From the NCBI RefSeq assembly GCF_004402045.1, contig NZ_SOMG01000030.1, forward strand, positions 124,001 through 188,000: a stretch of 64,000 nucleotides of DNA, written 5' to 3'. This DNA is from Lelliottia nimipressuralis. Its GTDB lineage: Bacteria; Pseudomonadota; Gammaproteobacteria; Enterobacterales; Enterobacteriaceae. The translations under genes were made by a program, and so were the position numbers. This document shows, one piece after another, positions 29,185 to 37,687 of this stretch. The notes beneath the pieces were generated by a model that did no database searches, was not told the DNA's origin, and worked only from the letters and a program-made list of their open reading frames with translations. Position 1 is the first letter of the stretch, and each line of letters opens with the position of its first letter.

Positions 29185-29261
29185 AATTTCCTTTCTCAAA
29201 TCCTGTGCTATTCTTTTTGTGTCGTTGATTTAATGACAAAAACCATACAGAGAGGAAAGTT

Positions 29262-29510
29262 ATGGGAATTTTATCCTGGATTATCTTTGGGCTTATTGCG
29301 GGTATTCTGGCGAAGTGGATCATGCCGGGCAAAGATGGCGGTGGGTTTATCGTCACCGTAATACTGGGTGTTGTCGGCGCGGTAGTCGGCGGCTGGATCA
29401 GCACACTGTTCGGTTTTGGCAAGGTCGATGGCTTTAACTTCGGCAGTTTCGCCGTCGCGGTGATCGGTGCGCTGGTTGTTCTGTTTATCTACAGAAAGAT
29501 CAAAAGCTAA
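29262..29510 (+). CDS. yeaQ: YeaQ/GlsB family small membrane protein
   Basis: An 82-residue inner-membrane protein of the transglycosylase-associated family. It has three hydrophobic segments rich in Gly (ILSWIIFGLIAGILAKWIMPG, then GGFIVTVILGVVGAVVGG, then AVIGALVVLFIYRK). The PGKDGGG turn after the first helix is a family hallmark. Ribosome site AGAGAGG precedes ATG 29262. Members are often RpoS-induced in E. coli. The exact function is unknown. It is followed by a good terminator. Confidence 0.92.
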   Translation: MGILSWIIFGLIAGILAKWIMPGKDGGGFIVTVILGVVGAVVGGWISTLFGFGKVDGFNFGSFAVAVIGALVVLFIYRKIKS

Positions 29511-29525
29511 GGCTTAAAAGCGTTG

Positions 29526-29553
29526 AAAAAGGCTGCCAGATGGCGGCCTTTTT
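29526..29553 (+). terminator. Intrinsic terminator after yeaQ
   Basis: AAAAAGGC-GCC pairs with GGC-GGCCTTTTT around an AGA loop. The A-rich left side makes it usable from the opposite strand too, so it could also end the yoaK-yoaJ transcript. Confidence 0.8.
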
Positions 29554-29566
29554 ACGTAATGCGGGT

Positions 29567-29641
29567 TCACCACCATCCAAGCTGCGTGCCGGCAAACGCC
29601 GCGATGGCAACGATCAGCATAATGAGGGTCGTTTTTCTCAT
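29567..29641 (-). CDS. yoaJ: YoaJ, 24-residue membrane protein
   Basis: A tiny gene from ATG 29641 to TGA 29567. The peptide begins MRKTTLIM, is hydrophobic through the middle and ends LGWW, matching E. coli YoaJ (24 residues, same ending). It starts directly after the yoaK stop (TAAATG), so translation is probably coupled. Single transmembrane helix predicted. Function unknown. Confidence 0.85.
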   Translation of the reverse strand: MRKTTLIMLIVAIAAFAGTQLGWW

Positions 29642-29740
29642 TTATGCCCCTGGAGCCGCGTAACCACCGACAAAAAACCATGCTAAAAAAACCACCGCCG
29701 TTATAAAAATAACGACCGGGAAGAGGATCCCTATTCTCAT
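29642..29740 (-). CDS. yoaK: YoaK, 32-residue membrane protein
   Basis: From ATG 29740 to TAA 29642. It begins MRIGILFPVVIF and ends GGYAAPGA, nearly the same as E. coli YoaK (32 residues). One hydrophobic helix. It forms a two-gene unit with yoaJ, downstream of dgcP on the same strand with 45 bases between, the same order as E. coli. In E. coli such small proteins are stress-regulated; the role here is unknown. Confidence 0.88.
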   Translation of the reverse strand: MRIGILFPVVIFITAVVFLAWFFVGGYAAPGA

Positions 29741-29785
29741 ACCATCACCTGTTTCGGTTTCTATCATGCCGTAGAGTGTACGGGG

Positions 29786-30814
29786 TTAATCCATGGTGAG
29801 AAAGCGTGTTTTGCTTTTTCCTTTCTTATCCTGATACATCGCGATATCTGCGGTGCGTAACGCCGTGTCCGGATCGGTTACGCCTGGGTCCACTTCGATA
29901 ACGCCAAGACTGGCACCGGGATAGATGAGATTGACGCTGCCCAGCCAGTATTCACCGGCAATGCAGGCGCTGAGGCGCGTTCTGAGCATTGCTACCTGCG
30001 CCTTATCCCCTTCACTGTGGGACTGGCTCAGCGAAGCCACCAGAAACTCATCACCGCCCAGCCGGCCAATGATATCGTCCTGCTGTTTTTCTTCCGTCAA
30101 ACGCTTGCCGACTTCAATCAGGAACCGATCGCCCGCTTCGTGGCCATAACGATCGTTAATCAGTTTGAAATCATCCAGGTCGATAAACGCGATGATGGCG
30201 TTACGCTTAAGATGCCGCGCCAGAGAAAACAGGGTCGTCAGATCTTCAAACAGGGCGCGACGGTTGGGTAACCCGGTCAGGGCATCGGTATAAGAGTGCG
30301 CAATGAGGGCCGCATTGGCTTCACGAAGCTGGGTAACCAGCGACTCTTTCTGGATGTACTGGCCAATCAAACCGGCGAATAATCTCAGCACCTGCTCACC
30401 GCGATCGCTGAGCGGTTTCCTGGCCGTGCTGGTGGCACAGAGCGTCCCGTAGAGCGAACCATCGGCAAGATGCACGGGGATGCTCATGTAGGTGGTAATG
30501 CCAAGCGCTTTTGCGGCTTCACACTCGGGCCAACGTTCGGGCACGTCGTTGCTGAACAGCGTGTCGCTATCAAGCGCGCGCTTGCAAAGCGTTTCATCCC
30601 ACGGAACGCTCAACCCCTCGGGGATCTCCATCTGCTTACTGTTGCGGGCATAGAGAATATGCTGCAGCCGGGCTTTGATATCGACTTTAGTGAGGTAAGT
30701 TGACTCCATGTCGGTCACTATCTCCAGCATCTCCAGCAGCTGACGAACGAGACTTTCAAGGGATTGTTCAGTGGCGAGGGTTTCTGAAACACGGGCAAGG
30801 ATAATATCCGACAT
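29786..30814 (-). CDS. dgcP: Diguanylate cyclase DgcP (GAF plus GGDEF)
   Basis: A 342-residue soluble cyclase (E. coli 341). A GAF domain fills residues about 20-165. The GGDEF domain starts with YTDALTGLPNRR and has the active loop RLGGDEF. It makes c-di-GMP; E. coli DgcP is recruited to the cell pole. ATG 30814 gives MSDIILARVS, the E. coli N-terminus; a longer frame of 27 codons lies upstream but is not conserved. A hairpin-terminator structure lies 127 bases before the start. Confidence 0.95.
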   Translation of the reverse strand: MSDIILARVSETLATEQSLESLVRQLLEMLEIVTDMESTYLTKVDIKARLQHILYARNSKQMEIPEGLSVPWDETLCKRALDSDTLFSNDVPERWPECEAAKALGITTYMSIPVHLADGSLYGTLCATSTARKPLSDRGEQVLRLFAGLIGQYIQKESLVTQLREANAALIAHSYTDALTGLPNRRALFEDLTTLFSLARHLKRNAIIAFIDLDDFKLINDRYGHEAGDRFLIEVGKRLTEEKQQDDIIGRLGGDEFLVASLSQSHSEGDKAQVAMLRTRLSACIAGEYWLGSVNLIYPGASLGVIEVDPGVTDPDTALRTADIAMYQDKKGKSKTRFLTMD

Positions 30815-30940
30815 GACGTAGAGTGACTCCCAGGCAGAAGACGTCTGCATCTGCATGTTATGCTGAGTTTTTAGACTTCGGGCATAGTAAAACATGAATA
30901 TAGGAAATTTAATATATGCAGGGTGAGGGCAGCGAGCGAG

Positions 30941-31020
30941 AAAAAAGGCCCCGTTGTTGAGACCGGGGCAAAGACATCTTGATTACGGAATGATGTTCTC
31001 TGGTCATATTGAGAACATGC
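30941..31020 (-). ncRNA. Leader attenuator of dgcP or small RNA with terminator
   Basis: On the minus strand, a perfect 8-bp hairpin (ATGTTCTC with GAGAACAT, 31018-30993) is followed by about 23 unpaired bases and then an intrinsic terminator (GCCCCG with CGGGGC, 30969-30948) with six T residues. It lies in the same direction as dgcP and 127 bases before its start. The transcript could therefore be an attenuating leader or an independent sRNA. No GEMM riboswitch core is visible. The remainder of the 309-base gap 30815-31123 shows nothing firm. Confidence 0.45.
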
Positions 31021-31123
31021 CACACTGTAGTGATGAAAAGTGCAGTTAAAATGGAGAAATCATGGAGAAAGCGGCGGTGACCCGTTACCCTTAGTCTGTA
31101 ATGATGTCAAAAGGATCAAAGAG

Positions 31124-31378
31124 ATGAGATTTATGCTTCTGGCGCTGGCTTTCCCCTTAGTCGCCTGCACTACAAAAGCAACGCCACCTGATGCGCCGAA
31201 ACCGCCACACGTTATCGGTATGGCAAACCCGGCTTCCGTTTACTGCCTGGAGAAAGGCGGGGAACAGATCCCGGTTCAAAGCCCGCAGGGCGTCCGTACC
31301 GAGTGCAAATTACCGGGTGGTGAAGTGATCGATGAATGGACGCTCTATCGTCGCGATCATCCGCAACCCACCAGGTGA
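31124..31378 (+). CDS. yoaF: YoaF, DUF333 lipoprotein
   Basis: An 84-residue predicted lipoprotein (same length as E. coli YoaF). A signal peptide ends in LVAC as lipobox. The DUF333 domain has IGMANPASVYCLEKGG near residue 30 and CKLPGGEVIDEWTLYRRDHP near the end, with two conserved cysteines. ATG 31124 is preceded by a weak AAAAGGATC. Function unknown; possibly an inhibitor-like or envelope stress protein. Confidence 0.92.
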   Translation: MRFMLLALAFPLVACTTKATPPDAPKPPHVIGMANPASVYCLEKGGEQIPVQSPQGVRTECKLPGGEVIDEWTLYRRDHPQPTR

Positions 31379-31401
31379 CAAAGTAATATTGTCTGCGATA
31401 C

Positions 31402-31458
31402 ACTTCTCTTTAGGATTATTCTTAGCCAGTTCCTGGCTACCGTTATCGTGAGAGAAGT
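31402..31458 (+). promoter_or_regulatory. Structured 5' leader that could hide the ribosome site of the next gene
   Basis: ACTTCTCT (31402-31409) pairs perfectly with AGAGAAGT (31451-31458), which abuts the ATG at 31459 and contains the likely ribosome binding purines. Inside lies a second perfect hairpin, TAGCCAG with CTGGCTA (31423-31439). If formed in RNA this would block translation start, as in RNA thermometers or other riboregulators. It may instead be a DNA operator. Confidence 0.4.
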
Positions 31459-31764
31459 ATGTTTCAGCTTAAACCGGGCAGCATGGCGATGATCGTGGGT
31501 GCCCGTACGGCGTCTGGCCGTCGCAATATTGGTAAATCTGTTGAGCTGTTTGGCCTTTGCCAGCCTGGAATGCGTTTCGTTAACCCGGTCAATGGCGTAA
31601 TGACGCAGTTACCCGCTACCGCAGACCGCGCGCTTTGGCTGGTGACGGGTGATGTCTACGCCTTCGACAATCAGCACGGCTTTGCGTTTGTTCGCCCCGA
31701 ACATCTGATGCCGCTCACCCCGGATGAAGCGCCGCAAATCGTGGATGAGTTGACGATCGGCTGA
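31459..31764 (+). CDS. Conserved hypothetical protein, 101 residues
   Basis: A small soluble protein that I do not recognise. It begins MFQLKPGSMAMIVGARTASGRRNIGKSV, which suggests a small beta-barrel (KOW/SH3-like) start: G-x-x-A-x-I-V-G-A-R. It then reads GDVYAFDNQHGFAFVRPEHLMPL, which looks like a second strand pair. Start is ATG 31459, just after a structured leader. It is absent from this position in E. coli. It is convergent with yeaO with no base between the two stop codons. Confidence 0.75.
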   Translation: MFQLKPGSMAMIVGARTASGRRNIGKSVELFGLCQPGMRFVNPVNGVMTQLPATADRALWLVTGDVYAFDNQHGFAFVRPEHLMPLTPDEAPQIVDELTIG

Positions 31765-32109
31765 TTACAGATGGCGCAGCCAGTCGGCTAAAACCAGGGC
31801 GTGATTTTGCTCCGTGTTTTTTGCGCCGTAGAGCAGGGTGACGGTCTGCTTTTTTGCCAGTGCCGCCAGGCGCATTCCTTCGTCCGCATGCCGCGCCAGC
31901 TCTTCACGATAGGCCTGACTGAAGGCTGAAAAATCAATGGTTTCGCTGTGAAAGGCCTTGCGTAATTCATTCGAAGGTGTGAGCGCTTTACACCATTCAT
32001 CATACGCGAGGTCTGTTTTTTTAACCCCGCGTGGCCACAGTTTGTCCACCAGAACCCGATAGCCGTCGCCCGGACCTGCCTGTTCGTATACGCGTTTGCA
32101 TTGAATCAT
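31765..32109 (-). CDS. yeaO: YeaO, DUF488 family protein
   Basis: A 114-residue protein (E. coli 115). DUF488 signature: VYEQAGPGDGYRVLVDKLWPRGVKK at residues 7-31 (with RVLVDKLWPRG the core), then EWCKALTPSNELRKAFH. Function unknown; the family is sometimes described as uncharacterised, possibly nucleotide- or DNA-binding. It begins at ATG 32109. Both neighbours are on the opposite strand. Confidence 0.92.
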   Translation of the reverse strand: MIQCKRVYEQAGPGDGYRVLVDKLWPRGVKKTDLAYDEWCKALTPSNELRKAFHSETIDFSAFSQAYREELARHADEGMRLAALAKKQTVTLLYGAKNTEQNHALVLADWLRHL

Positions 32110-32210
32110 AATTCCACCCTCCCAATTTAAGGTATTGTGATAATTGCAGAAGATCGGTAGTCTGAGGTTCCTTATGTTATCTGATAATTCTCTGGCATAA
32201 GGAACCTTTC

Positions 32211-32918
32211 ATGGAACACCTCCCGGTTAAATCGACGCTGCGCATTGCGCTGGTGGGCGATTACAATCCCAATGTTATTGCGCATCAGGCGATCCCGCTG
32301 GCTATTGACGACGCCGCCGCAGTCCTTGACCTCACCGCCGATTACGACTGGCTTGCTACCACGGAGCTGACAAGCCCTGAGGATCTGGTGGGCTACGATG
32401 CTATCTGGCTGGTTCCTGCAAGCCCCTATAAAAACACGGAAGCCGCTTTTATCGCCGCGCGCTACGCCCGTGAAAACAGCATTCCATTCCTTGGTACCTG
32501 CGGTGGGTTCCAGCATGCGTTGATTGAGTATGCCCGTAATGTGTTGGGCTGGAGCGATGCGGCACATGCTGAGACGGATACCGAAGGCACCATGGTGATT
32601 GCGCCGCTGACCTGCTCGCTGGTGGAAAAAACCGATGCGATTGAGCTGCGTAATAATACGCTGATTGCGAAAGCCTACGGCAGGTCGGAAATTAAAGAGG
32701 GGTATCACTGTAACTATGGCGTGTCGCCGGCGTTTGCACAGGCGCTGGAAAGCGGTGATATGCATGTTACGGGCTGGGACGACCAGGGAGAAATTCGTGC
32801 CGCGGAACTGGTTACGCATCCATTCTTTGTGATCACCTTATTCCAGCATGAGCGTGCCGCGCTGGAAGGACGTCCGGTCGTGCTGGTGCAGGCGATGCTA
32901 CGCGCGGCGCGCGGGTAA
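32211..32918 (+). CDS. CTP-synthase-like class I glutamine amidotransferase domain protein
   Basis: A 235-residue protein corresponding to the C-terminal amidotransferase half of CTP synthase, without the synthetase half. The start RIALVGDYN matches the PyrG glutaminase opening. The nucleophile elbow is GTCGGFQ with Cys97. The C-terminal block HPFFVITLFQHER aligns with PyrG HPFFVACQFHPEF, but the catalytic His position is Gln212, with a His at 213 where PyrG has Pro; Glu214 is kept. Activity may thus be altered or lost. Ribosome site AAGGAA lies eight bases before ATG 32211. Related proteins are annotated as CTP-synthase C-terminal-related (seleno)proteins. It is an addition relative to E. 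coli. Confidence 0.82.
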   Translation: MEHLPVKSTLRIALVGDYNPNVIAHQAIPLAIDDAAAVLDLTADYDWLATTELTSPEDLVGYDAIWLVPASPYKNTEAAFIAARYARENSIPFLGTCGGFQHALIEYARNVLGWSDAAHAETDTEGTMVIAPLTCSLVEKTDAIELRNNTLIAKAYGRSEIKEGYHCNYGVSPAFAQALESGDMHVTGWDDQGEIRAAELVTHPFFVITLFQHERAALEGRPVVLVQAMLRAARG

Positions 32919-32942
32919 AAAAGGCAGACCCGATGGTCTGCC
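32916..32942 (-). terminator. Intrinsic terminator of nimT
   Basis: GGCAGACC and GGTCTGCC form a perfect 8-bp stem with a four-base loop, followed on the minus strand by seven T residues. It lies between two convergent genes. Confidence 0.85.
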
Positions 32943-32949
32943 TCTGGAT

Positions 32950-34137
32950 TTAACGGGGCGCGATCTCCCGGTCTCGCCCGGCTAACACGCCGCAGATGGC
33001 CATTATCATGGCGGCCAGCGCGCAGCCCAGAAGTGGGATTTGCCAGTCTCCTGCGGTATCGTGAATTTTCCCCATCAGCGGGGGACCGCAGGCGGCGAGC
33101 AGGTAGCCAATCGACTGCGCCATTCCGGACAACGCCGCAGCCTGGTGTGCAGAGCTGGCGCGCAGGCCGATGAACGTCAGGCCGAGGATCATCGTTGCCC
33201 CGGAGCCAAAGCCAAACACCAGCGTCCACATCACCGCCAGGTCAGGCATAAACCACAACCCCGCCGCGCTTATCGCGCACATCAGCGCCACCGCGCCGGC
33301 TATCGCCCGCTGATCCTTCAGACGGTGGAGGATCAGTGGAACGGCAAGCCCCGGCACGGCCGTAGCCAGCTGTAACAGACCGTGCATCGAGCCGGCCTGC
33401 GCTTCGCTATAGCCGTGGCTGAGCAATATTGCCGGTAGCCAGCCGATGATCACGTAGTAAATCAGAGAGTTAATTCCCAAAAAGAGCGTCACCTGCCAGG
33501 CAAGGGCCGAGCGCCAGATCGCGCGATTATGCAGCGCGCCAGCGCCCGTTACCGTCGCGACGTGCTTCTGTCGCCACTGTGGCAGCCAGAGCAGCAGCGC
33601 GACCAGCGGAAACACCATCAGCATCAGCAGTGCGCCATGCCAGCCCGCCGCGCCCTGCGCCAGGGGAACAATCAGCGCCGAACCGAGCGCCGCCGACACG
33701 CCCATCGTCAGGGAATAGGCTCCGGTGAGTTTCGCCACCTGACCCGGAAAGTCGCGTTTAATTAATCCCGGTAACAGCACATTCCCCAGCGCTATACCGC
33801 AGCCGATGACCGTCGTTCCAATGAAAAGCAGGGCGGCGGAAGGCAGGGAGCGCACGGCAATTCCGACGCAAATCAGCAGCAGGGCAATAAACAGGCTGCG
33901 CTCCATGCCGACACGCCGGGCCACCCCGGCGGCGAGCGGCGAGACAAGGGCGAAGGCCAGCAGAGGCAGGGTGGTCAGCAGACCGGTTTGCGCCGTGCTT
34001 AAGCCATAATCAAGACGAATAGTATCGAGCAGCGGGGCTGCCCCGGTAAAGGTGACGCGAAGCGTTGTGGCCATCATCAGGATACCTGCAATCAGCAGCG
34101 CGCCGTGTTTTCCTGAAGTGCGAATAGCAGTAGTCAT
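32950..34137 (-). CDS. nimT: NimT (YeaN), MFS transporter of the CynX/NimT family
   Basis: A 395-residue inner-membrane protein with about 12 hydrophobic segments. The E. coli orthologue exports 2-nitroimidazole compounds. It shows the MFS-type loop LAAGVARRVGMERSLF between helices 2 and 3. It begins at ATG 34137 and is divergent from the AraC-type regulator nimR, with 99 bases between, the same layout as E. coli. That gap should hold the NimR operators. Located in the same block as yeaO and yeaL. Confidence 0.93.
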   Translation of the reverse strand: MTTAIRTSGKHGALLIAGILMMATTLRVTFTGAAPLLDTIRLDYGLSTAQTGLLTTLPLLAFALVSPLAAGVARRVGMERSLFIALLLICVGIAVRSLPSAALLFIGTTVIGCGIALGNVLLPGLIKRDFPGQVAKLTGAYSLTMGVSAALGSALIVPLAQGAAGWHGALLMLMVFPLVALLLWLPQWRQKHVATVTGAGALHNRAIWRSALAWQVTLFLGINSLIYYVIIGWLPAILLSHGYSEAQAGSMHGLLQLATAVPGLAVPLILHRLKDQRAIAGAVALMCAISAAGLWFMPDLAVMWTLVFGFGSGATMILGLTFIGLRASSAHQAAALSGMAQSIGYLLAACGPPLMGKIHDTAGDWQIPLLGCALAAMIMAICGVLAGRDREIAPR

Positions 34138-34236
34138 TATGTTCTCATACGTTCAAGCGAGCGCACACAATACCGATTTTCTCAGCGGTTGAAATCAGGC
34201 TAAAATGACAGTTTATCGCTAATATCGGACAACCTG

Positions 34237-35028
34237 ATGATTGGTCTTGGACTGGACGGCTACGATCCTGATAGCCAACATGATGCGGCCGTCGCATTTC
34301 GCATCCGCGTGGTGACGGAGGAACAATATATTCCCCGGCATCATCACCGTAAGGGGCAGCTGATTCTGGCCCTTGGCGGTGCGATCACCTGTGAAGTGGA
34401 AAATGCCATGCTGATGGTACCGCCCCAGTACGCCGTCTGGATCCCCGGCCAAATGCCGCACAGCAACAGGGCTACGCCGGGTGCGCAGCTCTGCTTTTTG
34501 TTCATTGAACCGGGAGCTGCCAGCTTGCCCGAGCGCTGCTGCACCCTGAAAATCTCCCCCCTGGTGCGGGAACTGATTTTATCGCTCGCGGAAAAATCGC
34601 GTGAACAGCTCTCTCTTGCGGCGACATCGCGCCTGGTGGACGTCCTGTTTGACGAGCTGCCGATCCAGCGCCAGGAGCATCTGCAGTTGCCCGTCTCGCC
34701 CCATCCAAAAATCCGGCTGATGAGCGAAAAAATGGCGGAAGAGCCCGCGGCCTGGCAGACGCTGGCGCAGTGGGCGAGCCACTTTGCCATGAGCGAACGC
34801 AACCTGGCACGGCTGGTGGTGAAAGAGACCGGCTTAAGCTTTCGCCGCTGGCGGCACCAGCTGCAGCTGATTGTGGCGCTACAGCATTTGATTGGTGGGA
34901 AATCGGTACAGCAGGTGGCACAGTCACTGGGTTATGACTCTACCACCGCGTTTATCACCATGTTCAAGAAGGGGCTGGGTCAGACACCGGCGCGTTATAT
35001 GGCCAGCCTGACTACGACTTCCCAATAA
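34237..35028 (+). CDS. nimR: NimR (YeaM), AraC-family regulator of nimT
   Basis: A 263-residue regulator. The N-terminal cupin part holds [20 protein letters not shown] near residue 30; the C-terminal double helix-turn-helix includes [29 protein letters not shown] and the signature [26 protein letters not shown]. In E. coli NimR represses nimT. Its 3' end overlaps that of yeaL by 17 bases in convergent orientation. Confidence 0.93.
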   Translation: MIGLGLDGYDPDSQHDAAVAFRIRVVTEEQYIPRHHHRKGQLILALGGAITCEVENAMLMVPPQYAVWIPGQMPHSNRATPGAQLCFLFIEPGAASLPERCCTLKISPLVRELILSLAEKSREQLSLAATSRLVDVLFDELPIQRQEHLQLPVSPHPKIRLMSEKMAEEPAAWQTLAQWASHFAMSERNLARLVVKETGLSFRRWRHQLQLIVALQHLIGGKSVQQVAQSLGYDSTTAFITMFKKGLGQTPARYMASLTTTSQ

Positions 35029-35458
35029 ACAGAGAGACAAGGCCTGCCGCAATCAGCGGGCCCACCGGAACGCCGCGAAAGAGTGCGACACCCAGCACGG
35101 TACCCACCAGCAGACCCGCCACCAGCGAGGGCTGGCTGCTCATTAGCGTCACGCCGCGTCCGCCCAGCCACGAGACGAAAATCCCCACCGCGATCGCCAC
35201 CAGCGATTTCCAGTTTACAAACGAGTGCAGCAGCGTTGAGGCGGGAAGCGTGCCGCTGGCGATGGGCGCCATTACCCCAATGGTTAAAATGATGATCCCG
35301 ATGGTGAGGCCTTGTTTTTCTATCCACGGGAAAAAGGTATTTAACGGGGTCACGCGAACAATAATCAGCACCAGAATCGAGATGGCGACGGTGGTGTTAT
35401 GGCTGACAAAGCCGAGCGCGGCGAGTGCCAGAAGAATGAGCAGAGTAGGGTCAAACAT
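35012..35458 (-). CDS. yeaL: YeaL, DUF441 membrane protein
   Basis: A 148-residue protein, exactly the E. coli YeaL length, with four hydrophobic segments ([68 protein letters not shown]). UPF0756/DUF441 family of unknown function. Starts at ATG 35458. Confidence 0.93.
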   Translation of the reverse strand: MFDPTLLILLALAALGFVSHNTTVAISILVLIIVRVTPLNTFFPWIEKQGLTIGIIILTIGVMAPIASGTLPASTLLHSFVNWKSLVAIAVGIFVSWLGGRGVTLMSSQPSLVAGLLVGTVLGVALFRGVPVGPLIAAGLVSLFIGKS

Positions 35459-35603
35459 AGGGAATCCTTGCCAAAATAATCAACCTGATTACTGTACGCG
35501 GAAAAACGGCGCAGGACAGTTTTAAAAAGATTTTATCGCTGTCATAACCTTGTCATTTACACGGATTAAAACAAAGGCAGATACCGCAAAAGGGGTCGCC
35601 GTC

Positions 35604-35708
35604 ATGAACGATCACATGTTTGTTGAAACGCTGATTATCTCCTCATCGTTTTTCGCTATAGCCGTTATTCTCGTCGCCTCCGTGCTGTTTCTGGATAGAA
35701 AGGGCTGA
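35604..35708 (+). CDS. yoaI: YoaI, 34-residue membrane protein
   Basis: A short gene from ATG 35604 to TGA 35708. The peptide begins [12 protein letters not shown], then a hydrophobic stretch, and ends FLDRKG; it matches E. coli YoaI (34 residues) at most positions. It has one transmembrane helix. In E. coli yoaI is reported in the PhoB/PhoP-linked stress regulon. Ribosome site GGGG lies about eight bases upstream. It is convergent with yeaK. Confidence 0.9.
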   Translation: MNDHMFVETLIISSSFFAIAVILVASVLFLDRKG

Positions 35709-35729
35709 CAGAAACGCCCGTCATCGCGG

Positions 35730-36230
35730 TTACGCTTTATGGAATGTCACAAGCTCGGGACGGGCGATGCGCAGGTAGTCCTGGGTATCCATAATCACGG
35801 ATTTCTCCAGCAGGCCGGCGTTAAACGCGATTTCGTCAAAGCGCTCAAACAGCAGCGGGTCGGCAACCAGCGCCAAATCAGGATGGAAGCTAAAGGGCGG
35901 GATAGCGCCGAAAACGCAGGCGGTCAGGGCATCGACTTCGGCCGGGCTGGCGAGAGAGGCTTTTAGCCCACCAAAATGGCTGGCAAGCTGGCTGAGATCG
36001 GCCTGCAGATCGGCGGCCAGGATCGCCAGCACGTGTTTTTTTACGCCATTACCCTTCACTTTGCAGACCAGGGCTTTTGCACCTTGCCGCAGGTCGGTCC
36101 CGCGAATTTCACTCACCGCTTCGCACTTCCCGACCGCCTCGTGCTCCATGACGCGAAAGCGTGCGCCCTGCTCGGTGAGTAAGGTAATCAGTTGCTGGTG
36201 GGTCCCTGTTCCAATAACGTCGTCAGTCAT
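35730..36230 (-). CDS. yeaK: YeaK, mischarged aminoacyl-tRNA deacylase (YbaK/ProX family)
   Basis: A 166-residue protein of the YbaK/ProX/EbsC family (E. coli YeaK 167). In E. coli this type removes wrongly attached amino acids from tRNA. Family features: TLLTEQGARFRVMEHEAVGKCEAVSEIRGTDLRQGAKALVCKV covers the first substrate pocket (KALVCKV near residue 50 has the conserved Lys), and FGAIPPFSFHPDL (residues about 110-122) forms the GXXXP loop. Begins ATG 36230. Confidence 0.92.
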   Translation of the reverse strand: MTDDVIGTGTHQQLITLLTEQGARFRVMEHEAVGKCEAVSEIRGTDLRQGAKALVCKVKGNGVKKHVLAILAADLQADLSQLASHFGGLKASLASPAEVDALTACVFGAIPPFSFHPDLALVADPLLFERFDEIAFNAGLLEKSVIMDTQDYLRIARPELVTFHKA

Positions 36231-36301
36231 AACGATTTTCCCGGTGATAATCCAGTATGCAGCTTGCTACATTAGCACGGGATGAACGGGGTCGAAAGAG
36301 A

Positions 36302-36325
36302 ACAGCCAGCGAGTTCGCTGGCTGT
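36302..36325. terminator. Hairpin at the yeaH 3' end
   Basis: ACAGCCAGCGA and TCGCTGGCTGT form an 11-bp stem with a two-base loop just after the yeaH stop. T content on the minus strand is modest, so terminator strength is uncertain. Confidence 0.6.
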
Positions 36326-36329
36326 GGGA

Positions 36330-37680
<1,351 letters not shown>

Positions 37681-37687
37681 ACTTGTT

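Noticed and set aside
29103-29224. A 39-codon plus-strand frame (MQPHSLCAAFF) before yeaQ
   Set aside because: No ribosome site, and it covers the CRP-like site and promoter of yeaQ.
30941-31020. c-di-GMP (GEMM) riboswitch upstream of dgcP
   Set aside because: The hairpin and terminator are real, but I see none of the conserved GEMM core sequence.
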